Below, piece after piece: positions 1 to 9,169 of a stretch of 64,000 nucleotides of DNA. Origin of the DNA: Hyphomicrobiales bacterium. Its GTDB lineage: Bacteria > Pseudomonadota > Alphaproteobacteria > Rhizobiales > Rhizobiaceae. Below the pieces are notes generated by a model. It was not told where the DNA came from, ran no database searches, and saw only the letters and a program-made list of their open reading frames with translations. The translations under genes and the position numbers were made by a program. Numbering within the stretch: position 1 is the first letter of the stretch; each line of letters begins with the position of its first letter. The DNA lies in NCBI GenBank assembly GCA_900472625.1, contig UCIT01000085.1, positions 1 to 64,000 of the forward strand, given 5' to 3'.

Positions 1-30
1 GCAGGACAGAGGGGGGTGTTGCGGACATAA

Positions 31-67
31 CGCTAACGATGGGTGTACTCCCCATGCAGCGTTAGCG
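31..67. terminator. Long inverted repeat downstream of the deacetylase gene
   Basis: CGCTAAC at 31-37 pairs with GTTAGCG at 61-67, and inside it ATGGG at 39-43 pairs with CCCAT at 51-55, giving a two-part hairpin. It lies just past the stop of the leftward deacetylase gene, so it may terminate that transcript, although there is only a weak T-run on that strand. Confidence 0.45.
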
Positions 68-90
68 AAAATCCGCATGACGCCCAGCCC

Positions 91-972
91 CTACTCCGTC
101 GTCCTGTCGTCGCCGGTGTCCTCGACATCCTGCAGCCGCACGAACTCGGTGCCCTTCGCCTTCAGCGCCACGATCGCCCGGGCCACGCCCTCGCCGGCGG
201 CGTGGGTGGGCTGGTTGATGTGGGAGATGACGACGTCGCCGTCCTTGGCGGAGGATATCCGTTTCTCGGTGACGGCAGCCCCAAGCAGCGAGCCGCCGTC
301 GCCGTTCAGCGAGTAGCCGGCGATGCGATAGCCCATGGCGCGAATCTCGGCGATGGATGAGAGGTCGTATTTGGCGGTCGAGCCGCGGAACCAGCGCGGT
401 GCGGCGATGCCGGCAGCGCGCATGGCGTCAGCCCCGCCCTGCACTTCCTGACGTACCGCTTCGGGCGAACCGGCAGAGGCGATGCCATAAATCGAGACGG
501 GCCTGTCGACTGCCGGGATGTGATTCTGGCCGTGGTTTTCAAGCTCGAACAGATCGGGATTGGCGAGGAAGACGCTCAACGCCTGCGGATTGCGCTTCAG
601 CCAGCGGGCGGTGACGAAGATCGTCGCCGGGATGCGCTCGGAAACAAGTACCGAGAGAATGCGCTCGTCGGCTTGGCCCATGCAGGCATCGAAGGTCAGC
701 GCCACGCGCTGATGCGCGGCGATGCCGGAACGCAGGATGCGCAGATGCGGCTCGACCAGTTTCGGAGAGAGAGCAGGCTTCGGCATCGCGGCAAGCTTTT
801 GCGGCGCAACGCGCTTTTGCGGCACGGCGGCCGGGGCGCCCGGCTCAACCGTCGGAGCGGCTTGCGGTGCCGCGGGGAAATAGTCTGCCGTCGGCACAGA
901 TTCGACCGCCGCCGCGGAGGCGAGCGACAGACAAGCGCCGACCATTGCGGCTGAGATAAAAAGGCGATTCAT
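91..972 (-). CDS. Secreted polysaccharide deacetylase family protein (NodB-like fold)
   Basis: The 293-residue product starts with a Sec-type signal peptide (about residues 1-22), followed by a Pro/Ala-rich linker to about residue 75 and a carbohydrate-esterase-4/NodB homology domain. Motif 1 reads TFDAC at residues 93-97 and the metal-binding His motif reads ENHGQNH (H147, H151). In this family the enzyme removes N- or O-acetyl groups from cell-wall or exopolysaccharide sugars using a divalent metal. The second Asp of the usual TFDD motif is Ala here, so the metal site is atypical. The start codon has no clear Shine-Dalgarno. The substrate cannot be told from sequence. Confidence 0.85.
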   Translation of the reverse strand: MNRLFISAAMVGACLSLASAAAVESVPTADYFPAAPQAAPTVEPGAPAAVPQKRVAPQKLAAMPKPALSPKLVEPHLRILRSGIAAHQRVALTFDACMGQADERILSVLVSERIPATIFVTARWLKRNPQALSVFLANPDLFELENHGQNHIPAVDRPVSIYGIASAGSPEAVRQEVQGGADAMRAAGIAAPRWFRGSTAKYDLSSIAEIRAMGYRIAGYSLNGDGGSLLGAAVTEKRISSAKDGDVVISHINQPTHAAGEGVARAIVALKAKGTEFVRLQDVEDTGDDRTTE

Positions 973-1054
973 AACAGTCGGAAACCGTTGCTTGTTCGAG
1001 CATCAGATAAGACCAAAACCGGCGCGACGCCATGGGTGCGGCGCTTCTGCCAGC

Positions 1055-1459
1055 TCAGTCGTAGAGATAATACTTGGTCCATTTATCGCGCGGAACCTTG
1101 TCGCCGATCTTGTACTGGAGTTCGCGGACATTGATGTGCTGCGGGCCGGTGATGCAGCTGTAGGACAGGTGGTACCAGTCGCCCTTGCTGCGGAATACCG
1201 CGCCTGGGGCTTCCAGCCGGTCGTCGCTCGGAACCGGGTCCTTGAAGGTGTAGGCGATCACCTTGTCCGGCTTGTAGCCGGTCTCGTCCTTGTTGATGCG
1301 GCTCATCGCTTCGGTATCGCAGCTCTGTTCGAGGCGGGTCGCCGGGTCGAGCTTTTCAAGCTGCTTCTTGATGGCGGGGTCGACGGCAAAGGCTGTTGGG
1401 ACAAAGGTCGAGGCGGCAAGGCTTAGAACGGACAGAAGCAGGACGATGCGTTTTGGCAT
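1055..1459 (-). CDS. DUF930 domain-containing exported protein
   Basis: This is a small secreted protein with a signal peptide of about 25 residues ending at AFA, followed by the DUF930 core (LDPATRLEQSCDTEAM near the mature N-terminus, and a later SYSCITGPQH segment). Two cysteines in the mature part may form a disulfide. The family is found mainly in rhizobia and relatives and has no known function. The start chosen is the ATG that begins the signal peptide, with an AAGGA-like site 11 bases upstream. An ATG at 1486, with AGGA 7 bases upstream, would add nine residues and is an equally possible start. Confidence 0.75.
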   Translation of the reverse strand: MPKRIVLLLSVLSLAASTFVPTAFAVDPAIKKQLEKLDPATRLEQSCDTEAMSRINKDETGYKPDKVIAYTFKDPVPSDDRLEAPGAVFRSKGDWYHLSYSCITGPQHINVRELQYKIGDKVPRDKWTKYYLYD

Positions 1460-1701
1460 TGAGGGCGAATTCCTTTGCAAGCTCATTTCGGAATCCTGCA
1501 CGGCCAGACTTCGGGAAGCCCCGCCGGAAAATGGCAGAATTCTGCACGATGAGAGCGGACTTTGTCACATAATGTGGTGACTTCAAGGCAAGGTGAGCAT
1601 TCCCCAGGTTTTGCACAGCCGCCCACCGCTGTTGGCGCTTGATCCCTCGCGCCCGCATCTCTATCTCTTCCCCACCTGAAATTCCGACCCCGGAGCCCTC
1701 C

Positions 1702-3810
1702 TTGTCCGTCTTCAAGAATCTGCCGAACCCGCCCGTCGCACCGAAGAAGCCCCATTCCGACACGCGCCACGGCATCACCCGCACGGACGATTATGCTTGG
1801 CTGCGCGCCGACAACTGGCAGGCGATGTTCAAGGATCCTTCGATCCTCGACCCCGAGATCCGCACGCATTTGGAGGCCGAAAACGCCTACATGAACGCGG
1901 CGATGGAAGACACCAAGCCATTGCAGAAGCTGCTGTTTGCCGAGATGCGCGGCCGCATCAAGGAAGACGACAGCTCCATCCCGATGAAGGACGGCGCCTA
2001 CGCCTACGGCACGTTCTTCGTGACCGGCGGCGAGCAACCGCGCTACTTCCGAATCCCGCGCGACGCCGACATCACCGACGAGAGCCTGCGCACCGTGCTG
2101 CTCGACGGCGACAAGGAAGCGGAGGGAAAATCCTATTTCCGCTTGGCCGGCATCGACCACTCCACCGATCACGATCGCGGCATCTGGGGCTATGACGACA
2201 AGGGCTCGGAGTTCTACACGCTGAAGGTTCGCGACCTTGCCACCGGGCAGGACCTGCCCGACGTGATCGAGAACACAGGCGGCGGCGGCGCATGGGCGCC
2301 CGATGGCAAGAGCTTCTTCTATTCGGCGCTCGACGAGAACCACCGCCCGTCGAAGGTCTTCCATCACATCATCGGCACGCCGCAGTCGGACGACCGGCTA
2401 GTCTACGAGGAAAAGGATGCCGGCTTCTTCATGGGCGTCGGCGCCTCGCTGCTCGATGACTTCATCTTCATCGACATTCACGACCACGAGACATCGGAAT
2501 ACCTGCTGATCCCGACCAGCGACCTCTCGGCCAAGCCGAAGCTGGTCGCTGCGCGCGAAGAGGGAATCGAGTACACGCTGACCGAGGGCGGAGACGTGTT
2601 CTACATCCTCACCAACGACGGCGACGCCAAGGATTTCAAGATCGTGGAGGCGCCGGCTGCCAATCCTGGCAAGCAAAACTGGCGCGAAGTGGTGCCGCAC
2701 AAGCCGGGCACGCTGATCATCAGCCACATGGCCTACGCCCGTCACCTGCTCTGGCTGGAGCGCAAGGACGGGCTGCCGCAGATCATGATCCGTGATCGCA
2801 ACACCGGCGAAGAGCACGCGATCGGCTTCGACGAGGAGGCCTATTCGCTCGGCCTGCAGGGGGCTGCCGAGTATGACAGCGACATCATCCGCTTCAGCTA
2901 TTCCTCGATGACGACGCCGTCGCAGCTCTACGACTACAACATGGTGACGCGCGAGCGCACGTTGCTCAAGACGCAGGAAGTGCCGTCGGGCCACAATATC
3001 GACGACTACGTCACGCGCCGGGTGTTCGCGCCGGCCTGGGATGGCGTCGAGGTTCCGGTGACGCTGCTCTATCGCAAGGACACGCCGCTCGACGGCTCGG
3101 CGCCCTGCCTGCTCTATGGCTATGGCGCTTATGGGGTCACCATTCCAGCCGGCTTCAACACCAACTGCCTGTCGCTCGTCGACCGCGGCTTCGTCTACGC
3201 CATCGCCCATATCCGCGGCGGCAAGGACAAGGGCTTTGCCTGGTATGAAGACGGCAAGATGGAGAAGAAGACAAACACCTTCAAGGACTTCATCGCGGCG
3301 GCGGACTATCTGAATCAGGAGAAGTTCACCTCCTACGCGAACATCATCGCCGAGGGCGGCTCGGCCGGTGGCATGCTGATGGGGGCAATCTCCAACATGG
3401 CGCCGGAGAAATTCGCCGGCGTGATCGCCGCCGTTCCATTCGTCGACGTGCTCAACACGATGCTCGACGACACGCTGCCGCTGACCCCGCCGGAATGGCC
3501 GGAATGGGGCAACCCGATCGACAGCGAGGACGAGTACAGGCAGATCGCCGCCTATTCGCCCTATGACAATGTCGAGGCCAAGCCCTACCCGCCGATCCTG
3601 GCGTTGAGCGGGCTGACCGACCCACGCGTGACCTACTGGGAACCGACCAAGTGGGTTGCCAAGCTGCGCGACCAGTCGACCAGCGAAGCGCCAGTGCTGC
3701 TGAAGACCAACATGGACGCCGGCCACGGCGGCGCGTCCGGAAGGTTCCAGCGGCTGGAGGAGATCGCGTTCGAATATGCGTTTGCGATCAAGGTTGCGGG
3801 GAAGATGTGA
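1702..3810 (+). CDS. ptrB: Oligopeptidase B (protease II), S9A family serine peptidase
   Basis: The product is a cytosolic prolyl-oligopeptidase-family enzyme of about 702 residues that cuts short peptides after Arg and Lys. The N-terminal half is the beta-propeller that restricts access to small peptides. The C-terminal half is the alpha/beta hydrolase with nucleophile Ser554 in GGSAGG, Asp640 in GLTDPR and His675 in AGHGG; the spacing matches the E. coli PtrB triad. The start is inferred to be TTG at 1702 because GGAG lies six bases upstream; the reading frame is open further upstream but lacks a ribosome-binding site there. It stands alone, with no operon partner. Confidence 0.93.
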   Translation: MSVFKNLPNPPVAPKKPHSDTRHGITRTDDYAWLRADNWQAMFKDPSILDPEIRTHLEAENAYMNAAMEDTKPLQKLLFAEMRGRIKEDDSSIPMKDGAYAYGTFFVTGGEQPRYFRIPRDADITDESLRTVLLDGDKEAEGKSYFRLAGIDHSTDHDRGIWGYDDKGSEFYTLKVRDLATGQDLPDVIENTGGGGAWAPDGKSFFYSALDENHRPSKVFHHIIGTPQSDDRLVYEEKDAGFFMGVGASLLDDFIFIDIHDHETSEYLLIPTSDLSAKPKLVAAREEGIEYTLTEGGDVFYILTNDGDAKDFKIVEAPAANPGKQNWREVVPHKPGTLIISHMAYARHLLWLERKDGLPQIMIRDRNTGEEHAIGFDEEAYSLGLQGAAEYDSDIIRFSYSSMTTPSQLYDYNMVTRERTLLKTQEVPSGHNIDDYVTRRVFAPAWDGVEVPVTLLYRKDTPLDGSAPCLLYGYGAYGVTIPAGFNTNCLSLVDRGFVYAIAHIRGGKDKGFAWYEDGKMEKKTNTFKDFIAAADYLNQEKFTSYANIIAEGGSAGGMLMGAISNMAPEKFAGVIAAVPFVDVLNTMLDDTLPLTPPEWPEWGNPIDSEDEYRQIAAYSPYDNVEAKPYPPILALSGLTDPRVTYWEPTKWVAKLRDQSTSEAPVLLKTNMDAGHGGASGRFQRLEEIAFEYAFAIKVAGKM

Positions 3811-3850
3811 AGGGCTTCGACTGAGTGTCGATATTGTCACGTCGGCGGGT

Positions 3851-3985
3851 GTGGCCCCCTCTCACCCGGCCTCCGCTACGCTCGGCCACCCTCTCCCCCA
3901 GGGGAGAGGAGAACCTTCGGCGTCGGCGGCATGTTCCCTTCTCCCCTCGGGGAGAAGGTGGCCCGAAGGGTCGGATGAGGGGGCC
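3851..3985. repeat. RIME-like palindromic intergenic repeat, copy 1
   Basis: The element starts GTGGCCCCCT and ends ATGAGGGGGCC, so its ends are inverted repeats. It contains two internal hairpins, CTCTCCCC/GGGGAGAG and TTCTCCCC/GGGGAGAA, joined by a variable middle. A closely similar element is at 23071-23223. The structure matches the rhizobial intergenic mosaic element class. It fills most of the gap between ptrB and the next gene and may also end the ptrB transcript. Confidence 0.8.
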
Positions 3986-4128
3986 TAGCTGCTGCACTCA
4001 CCTCATGACCATCACCGAACATCACCGTCTCCGAAATTTCACTTTACCACCCCCACATCTTCACTTTAGATTTCCCTAATCAATAACATCGCATCGCATT
4101 CGATTTCATCCTTTCGGGAGACGGCGAT

Positions 4129-5082
4129 ATGGCGAGCTACAGACATGCACTGCCGCAGCTTGGCGGCGGGCTCTTCGTGACCGATGGCGGCATGGAGACG
4201 ACCTTCATCTTTCATGACGGACTTCAACTGCCGCATTTCGCATCCTTCGTGATGCTGGCCTCCGAGGACGGGCGCGATCGGCTGAGAGCCTATTATCGGC
4301 GCTATCTCGACATCGCTCGCAAACATGGCGCCGGCTTCATCCTCGACACGCCGACCTGGCGCGCCAATCCCGACTGGGCCTCCAAACTCGGCTACACCAC
4401 GGAGGCGCTCCACATGGCGAACGTGGCGGGCGTCAATCTGATGCGCGAACTCAGGGAACGCCATGAAGAGCTGGGCCGACCGATCGTCATCAGCGGCGCG
4501 ATCGGACCGCGCGGCGATGGCTACAAGGACGGCCGTATGGAGGCCAACGAAGCGGAAGATTATCACAGCGAACAGATCGCAAGCTTCGCCAACAGCGACG
4601 CCGACATGGTGACAGCCTTCACGCTGACCGGCGTCGGCGAGGCGATCGGCGTGGCAAGAGCGGCGGCGGCGCATGGGATGCCGTGTGCGATCTCGTTTAC
4701 CGTCGAGACGGACGGGAGGCTCGTCGGCGGCCGCGGCCTGCGGCAGGCAATCGAGGCGACGGACGAGGCGACCGGGGGATCGCCGGCCTACTACATGATC
4801 AACTGCGCCCACCCGACACATTTTTCTCCCGTGCTCGAGCGTGGCGGCGACTGGACAAGGCGGATTGCGGGACTGCGCGCCAATGCGTCACGGATGAGCC
4901 ATGCGGAACTCGACGACAGCGAGACGCTGGATGCCGGCGATCCCGCCGATCTCGGACAGCGCTATCGCGAACTGCTGCAGGAAATGCCCGAAATCAGGAT
5001 CATCGGCGGCTGCTGCGGCACCGATCACCGCCATGTGGCGGCGATCTGCGAGGCCTGCATGCCGGCACTCGCAAGCACCTGA
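4129..5082 (+). CDS. Homocysteine S-methyltransferase family protein
   Basis: The 317-residue protein is a single zinc-dependent (beta/alpha)8 domain of the MmuM/BHMT/MetH-N type. The zinc ligands are Cys226 in the INCAHP motif and the Cys295-Cys296 pair in GGCCGTDHRH. The N-terminal DGGMET motif is also typical. Such enzymes move a methyl group from S-methylmethionine, betaine or S-adenosylmethionine to homocysteine to make methionine; the donor cannot be decided from sequence. It is converging with the exporter gene that ends 18 bases beyond, so the two probably do not share a transcript. Confidence 0.85.
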   Translation: MASYRHALPQLGGGLFVTDGGMETTFIFHDGLQLPHFASFVMLASEDGRDRLRAYYRRYLDIARKHGAGFILDTPTWRANPDWASKLGYTTEALHMANVAGVNLMRELRERHEELGRPIVISGAIGPRGDGYKDGRMEANEAEDYHSEQIASFANSDADMVTAFTLTGVGEAIGVARAAAAHGMPCAISFTVETDGRLVGGRGLRQAIEATDEATGGSPAYYMINCAHPTHFSPVLERGGDWTRRIAGLRANASRMSHAELDDSETLDAGDPADLGQRYRELLQEMPEIRIIGGCCGTDHRHVAAICEACMPALAST

Positions 5083-5100
5083 CCGATCCCGGCGGACGTC

Positions 5101-6555
5101 TCAATGTTCGCCGTGCACAGCCTTCTCGCCGCCGTGGCCACTGATGTCGTCGCCGGCCGTGCGCGAAAAGCGCAGGTTCCAGAAGGTGGCGGTCAGCGAG
5201 ATTGCGGTGACGAACAGGAAGGCGGCGGAGAAATCGGCGAGTTGCGGGGTGTCGCTGGCGCTGCCGCTGAAGGTCATCGACATGTGCAGCGCGAAGGCGC
5301 CGACGCAGATGCCGAGCGACAGCATCAACTGCTGGAACGTGGTGTAGAAGCTGGTGGCTGCGCTCATCCGGTCGCGGTCGATGGCGTCATAGGCGACGGT
5401 GTTGTAGGCGGTGAACTGGAACGACATGAAGAAGCCGCACATCACGAGCACCGCGAAGATCAGCCCGAGCGGCCAATCGGGGCGGAAGAAGGCGCAGAGC
5501 GCGTAGCCGAAGGTGGCGGTAAAGCCGTTGAAGATCAGCGCGTTGCGGAAGCCGAAGCGGCGCAGGATGCGCGGCGCGAAGGCCTTCATGGCCATCGAGC
5601 CGATGGCGGCGGCGGTGACCAGCTGGCCGGCCTTGGCGGCCGAGAGGCCGAAGCCAAGCTGGAAGTAGAGCGGCAGCAGGAAGGGTTGCGCGCCCTGGGT
5701 GATGCGGGTCAGCGATCCGGCGATGACCGAGGTGCCGAAGCTCGGCACCTTCATCAGCGAGAAATCCATGATCGGCGACGGGTGACGGCGGGCGTGGCGG
5801 AGATAGGCGATCCCGAAGAGCAGGCCGATGGCGATCAGGAACAGTGCGAACATCCCCTCGCCCGGCCGACTGGAGCTCTCGAAACCGAAGAGCAGCGAAC
5901 CGAGCGCGATGCCCGACAGGATGAAGCCGACGGTATCGAAGCGCTTCTTCGTCGCGCCTTTGAAATCCTCGATAAAGATCGACACCAAAGTGAAGCCGAT
6001 GATGCCGATCGGCACGTTGATGTAGAAGATCCAGCGCCAGTCGAGATAGGTGACGATCAGGCCGCCGACCGGCGGGCCGAGGATGGGGCCGATCAGCGCC
6101 GGCACCAGCAGCCACGACATTGCGTTGACCATGTCCTTGCGGGCGACGCTGCGCAGAAGCACGAGGCGGCCGACCGGCATCATCATCGCGCCGCCGAGCC
6201 CCTGCAGCAACCGTGCGAGCACCAGACACAGAAGATTGGGCGACAGCGCGCAACAGATCGAGCCGACGACGAAGACGGCGATTGCCGAGCGAAACACGGT
6301 GCGCGAGCCGAAGCGATCGGCGATCAGGCCGCTGGCCGGGATGAAGATCGCCAGGCTGAGGAGATAGGAGGTGAGCGCAATGCTCATCGACGGGGCGCTG
6401 ACGCCGAAATCGCGGGCCATGGTCGGCAGGGCGGTGGCCAGAACCGTGGCGTCGAGCTGCTCCATGAACATGGCGCTGGCGACGATCATCGCGATGACGC
6501 GGAAATTAGGCTGGGCGCGCCTGACGACGGCGGCCTGAAAGATCTGATCCGACAT
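5101..6555 (-). CDS. MFS multidrug exporter, DHA2 (EmrB/QacA, 14-TM) family
   Basis: The 484-residue inner-membrane protein has the hydrophobic pattern of a 14-helix drug:proton antiporter. The motif-1 region reads DRFGSRTVFR after helix 2 and the motif-C region reads GPILGPPVGG in helix 5. The LDATVLATALPTMA segment near residue 35 is typical of the DHA2 group. It exports hydrophobic or amphipathic drugs using the proton gradient. No membrane-fusion partner or local repressor is next to it, so it probably acts alone. The start at MSDQIF is the only good ATG. Confidence 0.88.
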   Translation of the reverse strand: MSDQIFQAAVVRRAQPNFRVIAMIVASAMFMEQLDATVLATALPTMARDFGVSAPSMSIALTSYLLSLAIFIPASGLIADRFGSRTVFRSAIAVFVVGSICCALSPNLLCLVLARLLQGLGGAMMMPVGRLVLLRSVARKDMVNAMSWLLVPALIGPILGPPVGGLIVTYLDWRWIFYINVPIGIIGFTLVSIFIEDFKGATKKRFDTVGFILSGIALGSLLFGFESSSRPGEGMFALFLIAIGLLFGIAYLRHARRHPSPIMDFSLMKVPSFGTSVIAGSLTRITQGAQPFLLPLYFQLGFGLSAAKAGQLVTAAAIGSMAMKAFAPRILRRFGFRNALIFNGFTATFGYALCAFFRPDWPLGLIFAVLVMCGFFMSFQFTAYNTVAYDAIDRDRMSAATSFYTTFQQLMLSLGICVGAFALHMSMTFSGSASDTPQLADFSAAFLFVTAISLTATFWNLRFSRTAGDDISGHGGEKAVHGEH

Positions 6556-6699
6556 TGTCAGGGATCACTCGCAAAGATGCGGCAAACGCCAAGGCGATCT
6601 GTCGCGGCATGAAATGGCAAATGCCAAGGGTGAATTGAGTTTTTATATACGCCTGCAAATGTGGCGGGGTTATGCTTTTATGGCAGGGCTGATGTGAGC

Positions 6700-7029
6700 T
6701 CAGCGTATGCCTGTTTTAGCGATTGCTGCGCAACAGGGTTTCGTAGTCCTGGCCGCCAGAGAGGATGTGGTGATACGCACGCTTTCGCCCTCAACAAGAT
6801 AGAGAATAACGATGCTTTTTTCGAAGACGGCTATACGCAGATCGGGGCCGAGATCGGGACGGGCGACGCCACCTAATGGCGCACCACCAATGCGCTCGCA
6901 ACGGGCACGCAGTCGCTTGGTGTAACGCAACGCCGTCGCGCGATTCGCACTCTGATCGAGCACGTAATCGAAGATCGCTTTCATATCGCGCTGCGCAACC
7001 TTTCGAAAGGTAATGTGGTAGGGTTTCAT
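6700..7029 (-). CDS. parE: ParE/RelE-family toxin with frameshifted C-terminus
   Basis: The first 90 or so residues are a normal ParE toxin (MKPYHITFRKVAQRDMKAIF start; GPDLRIAVFEKSIVILY in the middle). The last part, after VRIT at about 6770, reads TSSLAARTTKPCC, which is unlike the family. A one-base shift at 6769 restores HILSGGQDYETLLRSNR and a stop at 6716-6718, the normal ParE ending. A one-base deletion has therefore replaced the last beta-strand region, and the toxin is likely weak or inactive. It begins two bases after the ParD stop and forms an operon with it. Confidence 0.8.
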   Translation of the reverse strand: MKPYHITFRKVAQRDMKAIFDYVLDQSANRATALRYTKRLRARCERIGGAPLGGVARPDLGPDLRIAVFEKSIVILYLVEGESVRITTSSLAARTTKPCCAAIAKTGIR

Positions 7030-7031
7030 TG

Positions 7032-7295
7032 CTATCGTGGCTCGACTGCCAACGTCTCAAGCCATGCATCCATTTCGTCGCCGGTCAGGTCCGGGCGCGG
7101 ATCATCCAGCGATTCCTGTACCCGAGCGCGGATGGCCGCGATGCGCTCCCGGTGCTCTTCCTCCTGGCGCATCCATGTCCGCATCGCGGCACGGATGACT
7201 TCACTGGTCGAGGCGAAGGCGCCTGTCTCGATCTCCGCATTGATCACGTCGACCATCTCGGTCGGCAGGGTGATGCTCAGCTTCTCCATAGACAT
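7032..7295 (-). CDS. parD: ParD-family ribbon-helix-helix antitoxin
   Basis: The 87-residue protein has an N-terminal ribbon-helix-helix DNA-binding part (KLSITLPTEMVDVINAEIET, then STSEVIRAAM) and a charged, probably disordered C-terminus that would wrap the toxin. It is the first gene of the parDE pair and lies directly upstream of parE with a two-base gap. The family represses its own operon. A perfect inverted repeat at 7316-7332, just upstream of the start, is the likely operator. Confidence 0.88.
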   Translation of the reverse strand: MSMEKLSITLPTEMVDVINAEIETGAFASTSEVIRAAMRTWMRQEEEHRERIAAIRARVQESLDDPRPDLTGDEMDAWLETLAVEPR

Positions 7296-7315
7296 ATGCT
7301 GCGTCCTCGTTGCGA

Positions 7316-7332
7316 GTAGGATAAAATCCTAC
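7316..7332. promoter_or_regulatory. Probable ParD operator, first locus
   Basis: GTAGGAT at 7316-7322 and ATCCTAC at 7326-7332 form a perfect 7-3-7 inverted repeat 20 bases upstream of the parD start. The position and size fit an autoregulatory site for a ribbon-helix-helix antitoxin. The same left half-site occurs upstream of the second parD at 38402. Confidence 0.6.
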
Positions 7333-7380
7333 CACCAAGCCCCGCTTGCCGCAATCAGCTGCGGGCACTACCTATGAAGC

Positions 7381-8880
7381 ATGACCCAGACACCCGCTGC
7401 CAGCCCCCGTGCGCCCTTTCCCTTCGACAACAGCTATGCGCGGTTGCCGCAGGCGTTCTTTGCCCGCCAGACGCCGTCGCATGCGGAGGAGCCGTGGCTG
7501 ATCAAGCTGAACGAGCCGCTGGCCGAAGAGCTTGGCCTCGATGTCGAGGTGCTGAAGCGCGACGGGGCTGATATCTTCTCCGGCAATCTGCTGCCTGACG
7601 GCGCCGACCCGCTGGCGATGGCTTATGCCGGGCATCAGTTCGGCAGCTTCGTGCCGCAGCTTGGCGACGGGCGGGCCATCCTGCTTGGCGAGGTGATCGA
7701 TCGACACGGCAAACGCCGCGACATCCAGCTGAAGGGAGCCGGGGCGACGCCGTTCTCACGGCGTGGTGACGGACGGGCGGCGCTCGGGCCGGTGCTCAGG
7801 GAGTATATCGTCAGCGAGGCGATGCACGCGCTCGGCGTACCGGCGACACGAGCGCTAGCGGCTGTTTCGACCGGGCAGCCAGTCTATCGCGAACAGGTGT
7901 TGCCGGGCGCGGTGTTTACCCGTGTCGCGGCGAGCCATATCCGCGTCGGCACCTTCCAGTTCTTCGCGGCGCGCGGCGATGTCGATGGGCTGAAGGCGCT
8001 TTCCGATTATGTGATCGAGCGTCACTATCCAGACCTCAAGGATGCTGCCAATCCGTACCTCGGGCTGTTCGAGGCCGTCTGCGAGCGGCAGGCGGCACTG
8101 ATCGCCAGATGGCTGCATGTCGGCTTCATTCACGGGGTGATGAACACCGACAATATGACGGTGTCAGGCGAAACCATCGACTTCGGGCCTTGCGCCTTCA
8201 TGGACGAGTATGACCCGGCGACGGTGTTCTCGTCGATCGACCAGAACGGCCGCTACGCCTATGCCAGCCAGCCCGGCATCGGACAGTGGAACCTCGCGCG
8301 GCTGGGCGAAACACTGTTGCCTTTGATCGATGCCGATTCGGACAAGGCCGTCGAGGCCGCCAATGTCTTCATCAAGGATTACGGCGAGCGTTTCCAGATC
8401 CACTGGCTGCGAGGCATGCGCGAGAAGATCGGGCTTTCCAGCGTCGAGGACGATGATCTGGATTTGATCCAATCTCTGCTCTCGATCATGCAGGCGGGAC
8501 AGGCGGATTTCACGCTGACCTTCCGGCGGCTGTCGCACCTGGCGGGAGACGACGGTCGGCAGCCGGAATTCCTGGCCACCTTCCGGGAACCGGAGGCTGC
8601 AAAGGAATGGCTGTCGCGTTGGCGCCAGAGACTATGGCGTGAGATGACGACGGATGCGGCGCGCAGCGCGGCCATGCTTAGCGTCAATCCTGCGGTCATT
8701 CCGCGCAATCACCGCATCGAACAAGCCATTGTCGCTGCTGTCGAAGAGGCTGATTTCTCGCTGTTCGAAGCGCTGCTTGATGCCCTTGCGAAACCCTATG
8801 AAGATCACGCAGAGTTTACTGGATATACACAACCGCCAAAAGCAGACGAACGGGTTCTCAAAACCTTTTGCGGGACGTGA
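7381..8880 (+). CDS. selO: Protein adenylyltransferase SelO (YdiU/UPF0061)
   Basis: The 499-residue protein belongs to the SelO pseudokinase family, which transfers AMP from ATP to Ser, Thr or Tyr of target proteins and takes part in redox homeostasis. The inverted kinase nucleotide site shows GDGRAILLGE and QLKGAGATPFSRRGDGRAALGPVLREY. The catalytic and metal loop is HGVMNTDNMTVSGETIDFGPCAFMDEY at about residues 243-269. The C-terminus ends TFCGT, with Cys where eukaryotic SelO has selenocysteine. ATG at 7381 gives the usual N-terminus (FDNSYARLP). It is diverging from parDE. Confidence 0.95.
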   Translation: MTQTPAASPRAPFPFDNSYARLPQAFFARQTPSHAEEPWLIKLNEPLAEELGLDVEVLKRDGADIFSGNLLPDGADPLAMAYAGHQFGSFVPQLGDGRAILLGEVIDRHGKRRDIQLKGAGATPFSRRGDGRAALGPVLREYIVSEAMHALGVPATRALAAVSTGQPVYREQVLPGAVFTRVAASHIRVGTFQFFAARGDVDGLKALSDYVIERHYPDLKDAANPYLGLFEAVCERQAALIARWLHVGFIHGVMNTDNMTVSGETIDFGPCAFMDEYDPATVFSSIDQNGRYAYASQPGIGQWNLARLGETLLPLIDADSDKAVEAANVFIKDYGERFQIHWLRGMREKIGLSSVEDDDLDLIQSLLSIMQAGQADFTLTFRRLSHLAGDDGRQPEFLATFREPEAAKEWLSRWRQRLWREMTTDAARSAAMLSVNPAVIPRNHRIEQAIVAAVEEADFSLFEALLDALAKPYEDHAEFTGYTQPPKADERVLKTFCGT

Positions 8881-9144
8881 ATCGGACGCCTCCGCCACTA
8901 CCATGACGCTAGCCGGCCTGCGGCGCCTCGTGGCTGAGAACCACTGGCTATCATGGCGTCTACGCGACAACTCACGATGAGTGGGCTGCATTTCGACCAC
9001 CAACGTCCGCTTAAGCCATTGTATTCCCGAGGTTGAATGCACCCCCCATATTGTGGCGGTTGAAAGGCAGCGTGCATCGCTCTATGTCCGCCGATGACGC
9101 TTGCGGCAATATGCCCTCTTCGCCGTTTGCGTGCATTCCTGACC

Positions 9145-9166
9145 GCTCCCGATCCCCCTCGGGAGC
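9145..9166. promoter_or_regulatory. Perfect hairpin over the gcd ribosome-binding site
   Basis: GCTCCCGA at 9145-9152 pairs perfectly with TCGGGAGC at 9159-9166 around a six-base loop. The right arm contains GGGAG, which would be the Shine-Dalgarno for an ATG at 9170. It could occlude that site, or end a transcript reading in from selO. The upstream stretch 8881-9144 holds no gene I can support. Confidence 0.45.
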
Positions 9167-9169
9167 TTT

